Shown here: one piece after another, positions 28,472 to 37,761 of the stretch
Position numbering within the stretch: position 1 is the stretch's first letter
How the letters are laid out: each line of letters begins with the position of its first letter
From: Bacteroidaceae bacterium
GTDB taxonomy: Bacteria > Bacteroidota > Bacteroidia > Bacteroidales > Bacteroidaceae
Reading direction: 5' to 3'
Length of the DNA: 64,000 nt
Assembly: GCA_017469925.1 (NCBI GenBank)
Contig: JAFUFK010000020.1
Location: forward strand, 1 to 64,000
Translations under genes and position numbers: made by a program
The notes under the pieces: generated by a model
What the model was told of the DNA's origin: nothing
The model's database searches: none
What the model saw: only the letters and a program-made list of their open reading frames with translations

Positions 28472-29824
28472 TTACCTTACCAACACCTTTCGGCCTGAGG
28501 ATATGACAAGACCTCGGGCCGATTTCGTTGTGCGACGGCCTGAGAGGTCATAGGTGACGGATTGGGAAGGAGTGGAAGTGAGAGGAGCCTTTATGCCGTC
28601 GCCATGAAGGAAAGTGGATAGCAGGGCGACGGGATTAGTACCGTCGGGAGCCACGAGCAGGGCATGGCGCTGGCTGCTACCGTTCTGCCAAAGTCCACGG
28701 TTTTGCCAACTGCGCATGACGGTCTGCGAGTAACCATTGCCACACTCCTCAGGCATCCAATAGTAGAGACCCGTGACCTGAGCGTAAGACTCGAGATAGG
28801 CGATGAGGTCGCGCAGGAAGTTGACCTGCCCCTGCGCATTGGCTGTCCAGTCGGCATTGAGTTGGGCAATGGTGTAGTTGGCACTACTGGGATACCAGTT
28901 GTTGTACCATGCCGTCTCCACGATTTGTATCTCCTTCTCACCAAAGTCCTTCTTCAGCGTAGAGAGCAGATTGCCCAGCACCGTCAGAGGGCCGTGCCAG
29001 AAGGGGTAATAAGAGAGGCCGATGACATCGTAGTTGTCGAATCCTGCCGTGCGCAGGTGGCGATAGAAGTTGTCGCCATTGCGCGTGGCACCGCCCATCT
29101 CGGTGTGGACGACAAGGCGCACCTGGGTGCTGTCGAATCCGCTGTCGGCAAAGGACTGGCGCACGCCATGGGCGGCATTGTTGAGCAGAGAGGCCGTGCG
29201 TTGCCACTGGCTGATGCCGTCGCTATAGGTGGCGCTCCATGTGGGACAATAGCCCGCGGAGACGTATTGCGAACTACTGCTGGGGTAACGTCCGTCGGTA
29301 GTGTCCCATAGCAGGCCATAGGTAATCTCGTTGCCAATCTGCACATAGTCAGGCGTGGCCCCGCCGGCGATGAGGGAGGAAACCACCGAGTGAGTATAGG
29401 CGTAGAGCTGAGAAGCGAGGGCCGCACGAGTATGGCTGGTCCACGAGGCTGGAATTTTCTGCGTAGAGGGGTCGGCCCAGGTATCACTGAAATGGAGGTC
29501 GAGCATGAAACGGAGACCTGCATCCTTCACGCGTTTGCCGAGTGCCATGACATAGTCGAGGTCCTGACAGACGGAGGGGTCGGAGTCCTGTGTGGGGTCA
29601 ACGAAGAGCCGCACACGCACGGCCGTCCACCCTTGCGAGCGGACATAGGCAAGGAGGTCCGCAATGGCCGAGCCACTGGCATCAAGCCACTGATCGCCCG
29701 CTTTTTCGTAGGCAGGAACCATACTCAGGTCACCCCCGACAAGACGGGGCTGGGCTGTGGCCATTCCTATAGGAAGAAGGCCTATAAACAGGGAAAGGAG
29801 CAGGAAGAATACGATGCGTTTCAT
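28472..29824 (-). CDS. GH53 arabinogalactan endo-beta-1,4-galactanase
   Basis: A 450-residue secreted enzyme cutting beta-1,4-galactan. A signal peptide (about 1-24, ending ATAQ) precedes GGDLSMVPAYEKAG. Catalytic residues are visible: acid/base Glu166 in YVQIGNEITYG and nucleophile Glu303 in IQIVETAWYNNW. The barrel spans about 28-390. The C-terminus (YDLSGRRTTKSARGLVISSG, ending KVLVR) resembles the short sorting tail seen on type IX secretion cargo and on the secreted protein at 51.5 kb. It lies 43 bases after murF-alr on the same strand but has no related function, so its own promoter may have been missed. It converges on the GH2 gene with an 11-base gap. Confidence 0.92.
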   Translation of the reverse strand: MKRIVFFLLLSLFIGLLPIGMATAQPRLVGGDLSMVPAYEKAGDQWLDASGSAIADLLAYVRSQGWTAVRVRLFVDPTQDSDPSVCQDLDYVMALGKRVKDAGLRFMLDLHFSDTWADPSTQKIPASWTSHTRAALASQLYAYTHSVVSSLIAGGATPDYVQIGNEITYGLLWDTTDGRYPSSSSQYVSAGYCPTWSATYSDGISQWQRTASLLNNAAHGVRQSFADSGFDSTQVRLVVHTEMGGATRNGDNFYRHLRTAGFDNYDVIGLSYYPFWHGPLTVLGNLLSTLKKDFGEKEIQIVETAWYNNWYPSSANYTIAQLNADWTANAQGQVNFLRDLIAYLESYAQVTGLYYWMPEECGNGYSQTVMRSWQNRGLWQNGSSQRHALLVAPDGTNPVALLSTFLHGDGIKAPLTSTPSQSVTYDLSGRRTTKSARGLVISSGRKVLVR

Positions 29825-29867
29825 GTGTTTTCGGAATTTCGTTATATCGTTATTCGGTCTGGGGGGA

Positions 29868-32252
29868 TTATTTCTTGAAATAGACTCGCTTTACGCGGTT
29901 CGAGACGCTGGTCAGAATCTCGTAGGGGATGGTCCCTGTCGTGTCGGAGAGGACAGTCACGGGCAGGTCATGACCAAAGATGACGGCCGTATCGCCCTCA
30001 CGGCAGGGGACATCGGTAACGTCTATCATGCAAACGTCCATGCAGATATTGCCCACATACGGAGCGGGACGACCATTGACCAGGCAGTAGGCCCGCCCGT
30101 TGCCCAAATGGCGGTCGAGTCCGTCGGCATAACCGATAGGCAGGACGGCAATGCGACTATCGCGCTGGAGACGGCCCTTGCGACTATAGCCCACCGTCTC
30201 GTTACGAGGTACGTCGTGGATTTGGAGGATGGTGGTCTTGAGGGTCGATACATTATTGATAATCTGGTTGTTGCGCGAGTTGATGCCATAGAGTCCCAGG
30301 CCCAGGCGCACCATATCCATCTGCCGCTCGGGGAAGTGTTCGATGGCCGCCGAATTGCAGATATGGCGCAGGATGGAGTGCTTGGGATAAGCCTTTTGCA
30401 GAGCCTCAGCACCCTGTTGGAAGAGTTGGAACTGACGGGCAGAGAACTCGTCGAACTGGTCGCTATCGCTACCCACGAAGTGAGAGAACACACTACGCGG
30501 CAGGATAGCCGACTGGCCCTTCAGTCGCTCCAACAGGCGGGGCATGTCGGCCACCGGGTCGAAGCCCAGGCGATGCATGCCCGTGTCGAGTTTGATGTGG
30601 ACGGGGAATCCCTTGATGCCCTCGCGCTCGGCGGCATGGATAAGGGCATCGAGCAGGCGGAAGGAATAGACCTCGGGCTCGAGGCTATAGCGGAACAGGG
30701 TGCGGAAGGACGTCATCTCGGGATTCATAATCATGATGCCCGTCGAGATGCCTGCCTGACGCAGTTCGACGCCCTCGTCGGCCACAGCCACGGCCATGTA
30801 ATCGACGCCATTGTCCTGAAGGAGGCGGGCCACCTCGACGCTGCCGGCCCCATAGGCATCGGCCTTGACCATACAGATGATGCGCACGCCCGGGCGAAGG
30901 AGCGAACGATAGTAGTTGAGGTTGGCCACGATGCCATTGAGATCGACCTCAAGGATGGTTTCGTGCACCTGCTCCTCGAGGCGGCTTACAAGGTCCTCGA
31001 AGTGGAACGAACGGGCACCCTTAATAAGGATGACCTCGTCGTGGAGTTCAGAAAAGACCTTGCTCGTGAGCAGGTCGGCCGTATCGGGGAAGAAGTGGCA
31101 CTCGGCGCCGCTGTGCTTCAGAATCGAAACAGCCTGGGCACAGATGCCCTCCCCCACTCCGATGAAGGTGCGGATGGCGTGTTTCTTGATCAGTTGGGCC
31201 ACCGCGGTATAGAGCACATCGTCGGGTGTGCCAGTCTGCTGCATGTCGCTCAGGATAAGCGTGTGGCTGCGCTCTTGCTCATTGGGACGACGGTTCATGA
31301 ACTCGAGGGCTATCTTCAGCGAATCGGGGTCGTTGTTGTAGGAGTCGTTGATGAGTGTGCAACCGTTCTGGCCGTTCATGACCTCGAGCCGCATGGGGAT
31401 GGGTTCGAGTTGCTGACGGCGTTGCTGGATGGCACCCTCGTCCATGCCCAGATAGCGACAGACGGCCACACAGAGTTCCTTGTCGAGTTCCCAAGGCGAA
31501 GAGCCTTCGGGCATAGCGACGGGGATAAACTGGCCGTGGAAGTTCAGTTGGCGAATGCAGATATCGACGACACGATTCCCCGTGGGATAGACGAGCACAT
31601 CGGCATGGCGGAAGAGCTGAAGCTTCTCCATACACTTCTGCTTATAGGAATTGAAGTTGTCCTGATGGGCATCGCCAAGACCCGTAAAGACACCAATGGT
31701 GGGGCGGATGATGTGCTCGAGCGAGTCCATCTCGCCCGGCTGACTGATGGCAGCCTCGAAGATGCCAATCTCGGTATCGGGCGTGAGCGTCCACACGCTC
31801 AGGGGCACACCTATCTGGCTGTTGTAGCTACGGGGCGAACGAGCCACCGTGTGGTCGGGCGAGAGCATCTGATAGAGCCATTCCTTGACCATGGTCTTGC
31901 CGTTGCTGCCGGCAATGCCGACCACGGGAATCTGGAACTGGCTGCGGTGGGCATGGGCCACTTGCTGCAAGGCACGCAGGGTATCGGGCACCAGGAAGAA
32001 GGTGGCTTCGTCGAACTGGCCTTCGGGCACCTGGCTGACGACAAACGAGCGCACGCCGCGCTGGTAGAGTTGGGGAATGTAGCGATGACCGTCGCCTCGC
32101 GGGGTGGTGAGGGCAAAGAAGAGGGTGTCCTCGGGCGAAGAGAGCGAACGGCTGTCGGTCAGGAGCCACTGAATGGGATATTCTGTCTCGCCCACGCGCT
32201 GAACACCGAGCGGGGCAAGGAACTGGGCAATTGTCTGAGTAGTATAGGACAT
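29868..32252 (-). CDS. Bifunctional MurF ligase / alanine racemase
   Basis: About 794 residues. The N-terminal MurF part (about 1-430) adds D-Ala-D-Ala to UDP-MurNAc-tripeptide, with ATP loop VVGIAGSNGKTMVKEW and INDSYNNDPDS. The C-terminal part (about 440-795) is a PLP alanine racemase supplying the D-Ala, with Lys in IICMVKADAYGAGS and catalytic Tyr in the ARLGLGLYG region. The fusion is typical of Bacteroidetes and links D-Ala production to its use in peptidoglycan synthesis in the cytoplasm. The ATG at 32252 (MSYTTQTIAQ) is chosen; a TTG frame from 32270 lies in a 7-base repeat tract. It follows the GSCFA gene by 7 bases. Confidence 0.95.
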   Translation of the reverse strand: MSYTTQTIAQFLAPLGVQRVGETEYPIQWLLTDSRSLSSPEDTLFFALTTPRGDGHRYIPQLYQRGVRSFVVSQVPEGQFDEATFFLVPDTLRALQQVAHAHRSQFQIPVVGIAGSNGKTMVKEWLYQMLSPDHTVARSPRSYNSQIGVPLSVWTLTPDTEIGIFEAAISQPGEMDSLEHIIRPTIGVFTGLGDAHQDNFNSYKQKCMEKLQLFRHADVLVYPTGNRVVDICIRQLNFHGQFIPVAMPEGSSPWELDKELCVAVCRYLGMDEGAIQQRRQQLEPIPMRLEVMNGQNGCTLINDSYNNDPDSLKIALEFMNRRPNEQERSHTLILSDMQQTGTPDDVLYTAVAQLIKKHAIRTFIGVGEGICAQAVSILKHSGAECHFFPDTADLLTSKVFSELHDEVILIKGARSFHFEDLVSRLEEQVHETILEVDLNGIVANLNYYRSLLRPGVRIICMVKADAYGAGSVEVARLLQDNGVDYMAVAVADEGVELRQAGISTGIMIMNPEMTSFRTLFRYSLEPEVYSFRLLDALIHAAEREGIKGFPVHIKLDTGMHRLGFDPVADMPRLLERLKGQSAILPRSVFSHFVGSDSDQFDEFSARQFQLFQQGAEALQKAYPKHSILRHICNSAAIEHFPERQMDMVRLGLGLYGINSRNNQIINNVSTLKTTILQIHDVPRNETVGYSRKGRLQRDSRIAVLPIGYADGLDRHLGNGRAYCLVNGRPAPYVGNICMDVCMIDVTDVPCREGDTAVIFGHDLPVTVLSDTTGTIPYEILTSVSNRVKRVYFKK

Positions 32253-32257
32253 GAGAA

Positions 32258-32278
32258 GTTCAAAGTTCAAAATTCAAA
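32258..32278. repeat. Heptamer tract (GTTCAAA-type) over the GSCFA stop codon
   Basis: Units GTTCAAA, GTTCAAA, ATTCAAA. On the minus strand they encode the last residues (LNFEL) and stop of the GSCFA gene and form the leader of murF-alr. Confidence 0.85.
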
Positions 32279-33216
32279 GTTATGTTTAGGGTTGGGTAAT
32301 CTTGCTGGAGTTGGGCCAGTTGCTTGCGCGTACGTTGCCGGAAGGCAGCATAGCCGGGAGCCTCGGGATGGAGCGGACGATGGCGTACGCTGCGGGCGAT
32401 GGGTTCCAGACGTGCGAGATAGGCCTTCGCGTCGTCAGCCATCCAACTGTCGCATAAGCGCGACCAGACGTAATCGACGGCCTGAGCCGACGGGTGCAGC
32501 ATGTCCTCGGCATAGAAGCGATAGTCGCGCAGTTCGTCCATCACAATCTCGTAGGCCGGGAAGTAGGCAATCCAGTCGGGATGGCGACGCCGCAACTCGT
32601 CGATGGCCAACAGCAGGCGCGACTTGCTCAGCTGGCTCTCGTGCATGCCATACTTTCGGTAGCGATAGGGGCTGACCGTCAGGACGACCACGAGACGTGG
32701 ATTCCGCTTGCGCAGGGCCAGGAGGGCCTCGCCGAGCGACCCGACAATCTCGTCTATCGAGAGGTCCTTCTCCGCAAACTCCGACTGAGGCACCCGATGG
32801 CAGTTGGCCACCAGTTGCCATCGCTCGCGAAAGACGTAGTAACGGCTCGTACCCAACGTCAGGAAGAGCAGGTCGGCCTCGGCCAGCGAGCCATGGAGAA
32901 GGGCCAGTGCCTCGTCTGTTGCCTGCCGACATTCGTCCTCGGTCAGGCGGGACAGACTGCTGTCGCCCAGCCAGGTGTGCCACAGGCCGTCGTGGTACGC
33001 GAAATCGTCGTCGCCCGACTTCGTGGTAGTCAGCAGTCGGACGATGCTCATCGGATTATACATGACGCCCAAGGGATTGACCACGGCCCGCAAACAAGCC
33101 TCGGAGAAGCGACCACCCACATGCTCGGCAAAGCACGAACCGAGGAACACGCTCCTGTCCGCTACACGAATGCCCCGTAAGGGCCTCCCTACGTCAACCG
33201 GTGTCCGAAACTCCAT
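32260..33216 (-). CDS. GSCFA domain protein (SGNH-like hydrolase)
   Basis: About 318 residues of the GSCFA family, named from the motif seen here in SVFLGSCFAEHVGGRF; the Ser is the probable nucleophile of an SGNH/GDSL-like esterase fold. Other family features are VNPLGVMYNPMSI, LFLTLGTSRYYVF, VLTVSPYRY and the C-terminal AEDMLHPSAQAVDYVW (DxxH). Substrate unknown; family members often lie beside murF-alr in Bacteroidales. The frame opens at 33234, but TATCTTTG ends only two bases before that ATG. The starts at 33219/33216 (MEFRTPV, the usual family start) leave a short leader, so 33216 is used. Confidence 0.88.
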   Translation of the reverse strand: MEFRTPVDVGRPLRGIRVADRSVFLGSCFAEHVGGRFSEACLRAVVNPLGVMYNPMSIVRLLTTTKSGDDDFAYHDGLWHTWLGDSSLSRLTEDECRQATDEALALLHGSLAEADLLFLTLGTSRYYVFRERWQLVANCHRVPQSEFAEKDLSIDEIVGSLGEALLALRKRNPRLVVVLTVSPYRYRKYGMHESQLSKSRLLLAIDELRRRHPDWIAYFPAYEIVMDELRDYRFYAEDMLHPSAQAVDYVWSRLCDSWMADDAKAYLARLEPIARSVRHRPLHPEAPGYAAFRQRTRKQLAQLQQDYPTLNITLNFEL

Positions 33217-33236
33217 CATCTCTCGTTTTAGCATCC

Positions 33237-33244
33237 CAAAGATA
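33237..33244 (-). promoter_or_regulatory. -7 box of the GSCFA-murF-alr operon
   Basis: Minus-strand TATCTTTG, with GTTG (not TTTG) at the -33 position. It decides between the 33234 start and the 33219/33216 starts. Confidence 0.6.
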
Positions 33245-33330
33245 CGTGTTTTTTAGCGAATGTGCAACTTTTCGGCTCTCTATTTCGTTTAGATACGAAT
33301 AAAAGTTCGGGCAATCTCGTCCCTTTTATC

Positions 33331-33396
33331 GTTCGACCACGGTGGAACGATGGTTCGTCCGCGGTGGAACGTTCGTTCGTCCGCGGACGAACGATG
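33331..33396. repeat. 22-bp palindromic tandem array C (GTTCG family)
   Basis: Three 22-bp units at 33331, 33353 and 33375. Cores are GTTCGACCACGGTGGAAC, GTTCGTCCGCGGTGGAAC and the perfect 18-bp palindrome GTTCGTCCGCGGACGAAC, joined by 4-base linkers GATG, GTTC, GATG. It lies in the 306-bp divergent gap before dxs, directly upstream of the first dxs promoter. The rest of the gap holds promoters only. Confidence 0.9.
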
Positions 33397-33414
33397 AAGA
33401 AATATCGAACAGAA

Positions 33415-33521
33415 TTTGGAAAATCGCTCGGCTTGCACTATCTTTGACCTGCGGTCTTAGATACTCTCGCTCGAAAATGCTCAAATAGATTTGGCATTTT
33501 ACTCGCTTATTCGTATCTTTG
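33415..33521 (+). promoter_or_regulatory. Twin-promoter cassette upstream of dxs
   Basis: Promoter 1: TTTG 33415-33418, 20-base spacer, TATCTTTG 33439-33446. Promoter 2: TTTG 33490-33493, 20-base spacer, TATCTTTG 33514-33521. The -7 boxes are exactly 75 bases apart, as in the cassette at 24450-24556. Promoter 2 ends one base before the dxs ATG. Confidence 0.85.
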
Positions 33522-33522
33522 C

Positions 33523-35391
33523 ATGATGAATCTATTGGAAACGATACAATATCCTGCCGATTTGAGGCGGTTGAGCACCGACCAACTGCCGCAACTTTGC
33601 GAGGAATTGCGCAGTTATATCATCCGCACGCTGGCCGACAATCCCGGCCACCTGGCCTCGAGCCTGGGCGTGGTGGAACTGACGGTGGCCCTGCATTATG
33701 TCTTCGACACGCCGGAGGACCGCATCGTATGGGATGTGGGCCATCAGGCCTACGGGCACAAGATACTGACAGGCCGCAGAGAGCAGTTCAAGACCAACCG
33801 CAGGCTGCACGGGCTGAAACCCTTCCCCTCGCCCGAAGAGAGCGAGTACGATACTTGCACATGCGGACATGCCTCGAACAGCATCTCCATAGCCCTCGGC
33901 ATGGCCGTGGCGGCACAGAAACAGGGTTCCAAACGCCATGTCGTGGCCGTAATCGGCGACGGCAGCATGACGGGCGGACTGGCCTTCGAAGGGCTGAACA
34001 ATGTGTCGGGGACGGAGAACGACATGCTCATCATCCTGAACGACAACGACATGTCGATTGACCGCAGCGTGGGCGGAATGGGTGAATACCTGCACAAACT
34101 GCACACGAGCAGCGCCTACAACAAGTTGCGCTACTCGGCCTCGAAGACCCTCTACCGATGGGGCGTACTGAACGACGACCGCAAGGGGCGCGTCCTCAGG
34201 TTCAACAATGCCATCAAGTCGCTGCTGACGAACCAGCGCAACATGTTCGAGGGCCTGAACATCCGATACTTCGGTCCCGAGGATGGCCACAACGTAGTGG
34301 AACTGGTGAAGACCCTGCAACGCATCAAGGAGATGCGGGGACCAAAGATGCTCCACCTGCATACCATCAAGGGCAAGGGCTTCCAGCCCGCCGAGCGCGA
34401 TGCCACCATCTGGCATGCCCCGGGCAAGTTCGACCCTGCCACGGGCGAGCGCATCAAGAACGAGAACAGCGAGCCGCAACCGCCCCGATTCCAGGACGTC
34501 TTTGGCGAGACCCTGCTCGAAATGGCGCGCCAGGACGAGCGCATCGTAGGTGTCACGCCCGCCATGCCTACGGGTTGCAGTCTGTGCATCATGATGAAGG
34601 AAATGCCCGAGCGCACCTTCGACGTAGGCATCGCCGAGGGACACGCCGTGACGTTCTCTGCCGGCATGGCCCGCGAGGGGCTGCTGCCCTTCTGCAACAT
34701 CTACTCGTCGTTCAGCCAGCGTGCCTACGACAACATCATTCACGACGTGGCCATCAGCCGGCTGCATGTGGTATTGTGCCTCGACCGCGCCGGACTGGTG
34801 GGCGAAGACGGACCCACACACCATGGGGCCTTCGACCTGGCCTTCCTGCGCCCGATACCGGGACTGACAATTGCCTCGCCGATGGACGAGAGAGAACTGC
34901 GCCGACTGATGTTTACGGCCGCGCAAACGGGACAAGGGCCCTTTGTCATCCGCTATCCGCGCGGTCGCGGCGTAGTGGCCGACTGGCGCTGTCCGCTGGA
35001 GACGGTGGAGATAGGCAAAGGCCGCAAGTTGCGCGACGGAGGGGGCGAGACGTGTGTGCTCTCCATCGGTCCCGTGGGCAATGTGGCCGCCGAGGCCATT
35101 GAGGAGTCGGGACGCGACGTGGCGCACTACGACATGCGCTTCCTGAAGCCGCTGGACGAGGACATCCTGGAGGAGGTGGCTCGGCGCTACCGGCGCATCG
35201 TCACCATCGAGGACGGAGTCGTCACGGGCGGACTGGGCTCGGCCGTACTCGAGTGGATGGCCGCCCACGGGTATCGGCCCGAGGTCGTGCGAATGGGGCT
35301 GCCCGACAAATTTGTCGAACACGGGACTCCTGCTGAGCTCTACCACATCGTGGGGCTGGACAAGGAGGCCATAATAAAGGCTATATCATGA
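33523..35391 (+). CDS. dxs: 1-deoxy-D-xylulose-5-phosphate synthase
   Basis: A 622-residue TPP enzyme making DXP from pyruvate and glyceraldehyde-3-phosphate, the first step of the MEP isoprenoid route. Landmarks: [17 protein letters not shown], the TPP/Mg motif [16 protein letters not shown] with NDNDMSI, and in the second half [18 protein letters not shown] and [19 protein letters not shown]. Length is normal. The ATGATG start lies one base after a -7 box, so transcripts from the near promoter should be leaderless, while the far promoter would give a leader of about 75 bases. The stop overlaps the trkA start (ATGA). Confidence 0.97.
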   Translation: MMNLLETIQYPADLRRLSTDQLPQLCEELRSYIIRTLADNPGHLASSLGVVELTVALHYVFDTPEDRIVWDVGHQAYGHKILTGRREQFKTNRRLHGLKPFPSPEESEYDTCTCGHASNSISIALGMAVAAQKQGSKRHVVAVIGDGSMTGGLAFEGLNNVSGTENDMLIILNDNDMSIDRSVGGMGEYLHKLHTSSAYNKLRYSASKTLYRWGVLNDDRKGRVLRFNNAIKSLLTNQRNMFEGLNIRYFGPEDGHNVVELVKTLQRIKEMRGPKMLHLHTIKGKGFQPAERDATIWHAPGKFDPATGERIKNENSEPQPPRFQDVFGETLLEMARQDERIVGVTPAMPTGCSLCIMMKEMPERTFDVGIAEGHAVTFSAGMAREGLLPFCNIYSSFSQRAYDNIIHDVAISRLHVVLCLDRAGLVGEDGPTHHGAFDLAFLRPIPGLTIASPMDERELRRLMFTAAQTGQGPFVIRYPRGRGVVADWRCPLETVEIGKGRKLRDGGGETCVLSIGPVGNVAAEAIEESGRDVAHYDMRFLKPLDEDILEEVARRYRRIVTIEDGVVTGGLGSAVLEWMAAHGYRPEVVRMGLPDKFVEHGTPAELYHIVGLDKEAIIKAIS

Positions 35392-36782
35392 AAATCATCA
35401 TCGCAGGCGCCGGGGCCGTCGGAAGCCATCTGGCCCAGTTGCTATCGAGAGACGACCAGGACATCGTGGTAATCGACGAGAGTCCTGAAAAGACGGATGC
35501 CCTGACCGACTCGGGCAACTACGACCTCATGACCATCAACTCGCCGACGAGCAGCATCGCCAGCATGAAGGAGGCCGGCGTGGCCCATGCCAACCTGTTC
35601 ATCGCCGTCACCCCCGACGAAGCCCGCAATATCACCTGTTGCATGTTGGCCCACACGCTGGGTGCCAAGAAGACGGTGGCCCGTGTCGATAACGCCGAAT
35701 ACATGCAGCCGCAGTATCAGGAAATCTTCCACCGGATGGGCATCGACTCGCTCATCTACCCCGAAGTGCTGGCCGCTCAGGAGATACTGGAAGGTCTGAA
35801 GCACTCGTGGGTGCGGCAGTACTGGGAGATACATGGTGGAGCCCTCATCATGATGGGCATCAAACTGCGCGACAATGCCCACATCCTCGACGTGCCCCTG
35901 CGCGAACTCTGCCCGCCCGACGCTCCCTACCACATCGTCACCATCAAGCGCGACGACCAGACCATCATCCCCGGCGGTAACGACTCTCTGCGACTGGGCG
36001 ACATTGCCTACTTCATCACCACACGCAAATACACCCAGCACATACGCGAACTCGTGGGCAAGGAGGACTACCCCGACGTGAAGAGCGTCATGATTATGGG
36101 GGGCGGCCGCATCTCCGTACACATGGCCCACAAGAAGCCCGACTGGGTTTCGATGAAGATTGTGGAACAAAGCGAGGAGCGCTGCAAACAACTCAACGAC
36201 CTGCTGGAGAACGACGACATCGTGGTCATACACGGCGACGGACGAGATACGGGGACACTCGTCGATGAAGGTATCAAGAAGTACCAGGCCTTTGCTGCCC
36301 TGACGCCTGAGACCGAGACCAACATCCTCGCCTGCCTCGCCGCCAAACGCCTTGGCGTGAGGAAGACGGTGGCACTGGTCGAGAACATGGACTACGTCAA
36401 CATGGCCGAGAAGCTGGACATCGGCACCATCATCAACAAGAAGACCATCGCCGCAAGCCACATCTACCAGATGATGCTCGATGCCGACGTTACGACCATG
36501 AAGAGCCTGACCATTGCCAATGCCGACGTGGCCGAGTTTGTGGCGCTCGAAGGTTCACTTATCACGCAACGCCCCATTCGCGAGCAACGCTTCCCGCAGG
36601 GCGTTACCCTGGGCGGTCTCATCCGCGACAAGATAGGTATGCCCATCAACGGCAACACGGTCGTCCAGGCCGGCGACAGCGTGGTGGTATTCGCCATCGA
36701 CGGTCTCATCAAGAAGATGGACCGCTTCTTCCGCAAACCCGAAGACGGACTGGTTTCAAAGATTATCGATAAACTTTCGTAA
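35388..36782 (+). CDS. trkA: Trk potassium uptake regulatory subunit TrkA
   Basis: A 464-residue cytoplasmic protein with two RCK_N-RCK_C halves that gates the TrkH potassium channel in response to nucleotides. The first NAD-binding loop is [19 protein letters not shown] (1-19) and the second [15 protein letters not shown] (about 226). It overlaps dxs by 4 bases, so the two are probably co-translated. No trkH follows; the next genes converge, and the last 27 bases overlap the 3' end of the DUF4435 gene. The channel partner must be encoded elsewhere. Confidence 0.93.
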   Translation: MKIIIAGAGAVGSHLAQLLSRDDQDIVVIDESPEKTDALTDSGNYDLMTINSPTSSIASMKEAGVAHANLFIAVTPDEARNITCCMLAHTLGAKKTVARVDNAEYMQPQYQEIFHRMGIDSLIYPEVLAAQEILEGLKHSWVRQYWEIHGGALIMMGIKLRDNAHILDVPLRELCPPDAPYHIVTIKRDDQTIIPGGNDSLRLGDIAYFITTRKYTQHIRELVGKEDYPDVKSVMIMGGGRISVHMAHKKPDWVSMKIVEQSEERCKQLNDLLENDDIVVIHGDGRDTGTLVDEGIKKYQAFAALTPETETNILACLAAKRLGVRKTVALVENMDYVNMAEKLDIGTIINKKTIAASHIYQMMLDADVTTMKSLTIANADVAEFVALEGSLITQRPIREQRFPQGVTLGGLIRDKIGMPINGNTVVQAGDSVVVFAIDGLIKKMDRFFRKPEDGLVSKIIDKLS

Positions 36783-37751
36783 GTCTTCCCTAAGCCTCTG
36801 ATAGGGCTCGGAAAGACGGAACTTCGTGCTCTTGCGCAGCATCTGGTCGATGGGCGACTGGCGATGCTGATAGCACGAGAGTTCGTTCTGCCGTTGCTGC
36901 GAGTGCACGGCATTGCGGCGAATCTCGGCCTCGCGCTCCTTACGCAACTGGGTACAGATAGGGGTGAGCAGGGGCAGGACGACATTCTCGAACACCGCAT
37001 GGCCTTGGATGTAGAGGTACGTATCCTCGGGCTTCAATCCCAGGGCAAGCAGTTCCTCGCGCAAGGGCTTATAGGTCTTCTTCCCTTGGGGATAGTGTTG
37101 TTGCATCCAGGCAATCTTTCGGTTGACTGTACGTCGCAACTGCTCGAGGCTTCGCTCGGGATGATAGGGATTGATGTTGCTCAGGGTGATGAGCCCGGCA
37201 AAGTCCATCAGCGTAAAGCGGCTGTAGCAGTCGTAGCGATAGACCCACACGTTCCAGACAAACAGTGGCCAGACGATGGTGCTGAACTCGGTCATGAAGG
37301 CCTCCAGGTTGACGATTTCTTTGTCATTAAGTGTGGCCATCACGCACACCTCGTGCAGCCCGCGCGAGTAGCACTGATAGTTCTCGATGGCATAGACGTA
37401 GGTGTGGAAGACAAAGGGGTTCTCGATGATTTCCTTCGACAGAGGGGTCTGCCCTTGCATCAAGTAGTCGTAGTCGGCATCGACGCAGGCAATGAGCGAC
37501 TCGCCCAACTGGTTGCCCAACTGATTGGCCAGGACGTTCTTCTTGCCCTTCCCGAGGTTGGTCTTCGAAGGGAGCATGACCTCGAAGGTCAGTTTGTCCG
37601 ACTCGAACTCATCGAGCACAGAGCGCCAGAAAAAGACATCGTCGTAGCTCTCGACATAGGCCACCACACGCCTCCGTTCCCTATCTGGCCGCAAACGGTT
37701 CGCCGCCGCCAGATACTCCGATGTCAAGTGTTCAGTAAGTCGCTTGCCCAT
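36756..37751 (-). CDS. DUF4435 (TOPRIM-like) protein partnered with an ATPase
   Basis: A 331-residue protein. The first part shows a TOPRIM-like arrangement: Glu34 in VVAYVESYDDVFFWRSVL, then CVDADYDYL with Asp91 and Asp93. This is the DUF4435 signature, found for instance in AriB of the PARIS phage-defence system, where it acts as a nuclease released by its ATPase partner. The remainder is helical and basic. It begins 10 bases after the ABC-type ATPase gene, so the two form an operon. The 3' end overlaps trkA by 27 bases. Nuclease activity and a defence role are inferred; similar pairs are widespread in Bacteroidales and could do housekeeping work. Confidence 0.82.
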   Translation of the reverse strand: MGKRLTEHLTSEYLAAANRLRPDRERRRVVAYVESYDDVFFWRSVLDEFESDKLTFEVMLPSKTNLGKGKKNVLANQLGNQLGESLIACVDADYDYLMQGQTPLSKEIIENPFVFHTYVYAIENYQCYSRGLHEVCVMATLNDKEIVNLEAFMTEFSTIVWPLFVWNVWVYRYDCYSRFTLMDFAGLITLSNINPYHPERSLEQLRRTVNRKIAWMQQHYPQGKKTYKPLREELLALGLKPEDTYLYIQGHAVFENVVLPLLTPICTQLRKEREAEIRRNAVHSQQRQNELSCYQHRQSPIDQMLRKSTKFRLSEPYQRLREDLRKFIDNL

Positions 37752-37761
37752 ATCGCGTCCG

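Noticed and set aside
29757-32675. Long plus-strand open frame opposite murF-alr
   Set aside because: It is a mirror frame over two recognised minus-strand genes, and its composition shows no protein family.
33532-35346. Long minus-strand open frame opposite dxs
   Set aside because: dxs is intact on the other strand; the antisense translation is Val/His/Ala-rich noise.
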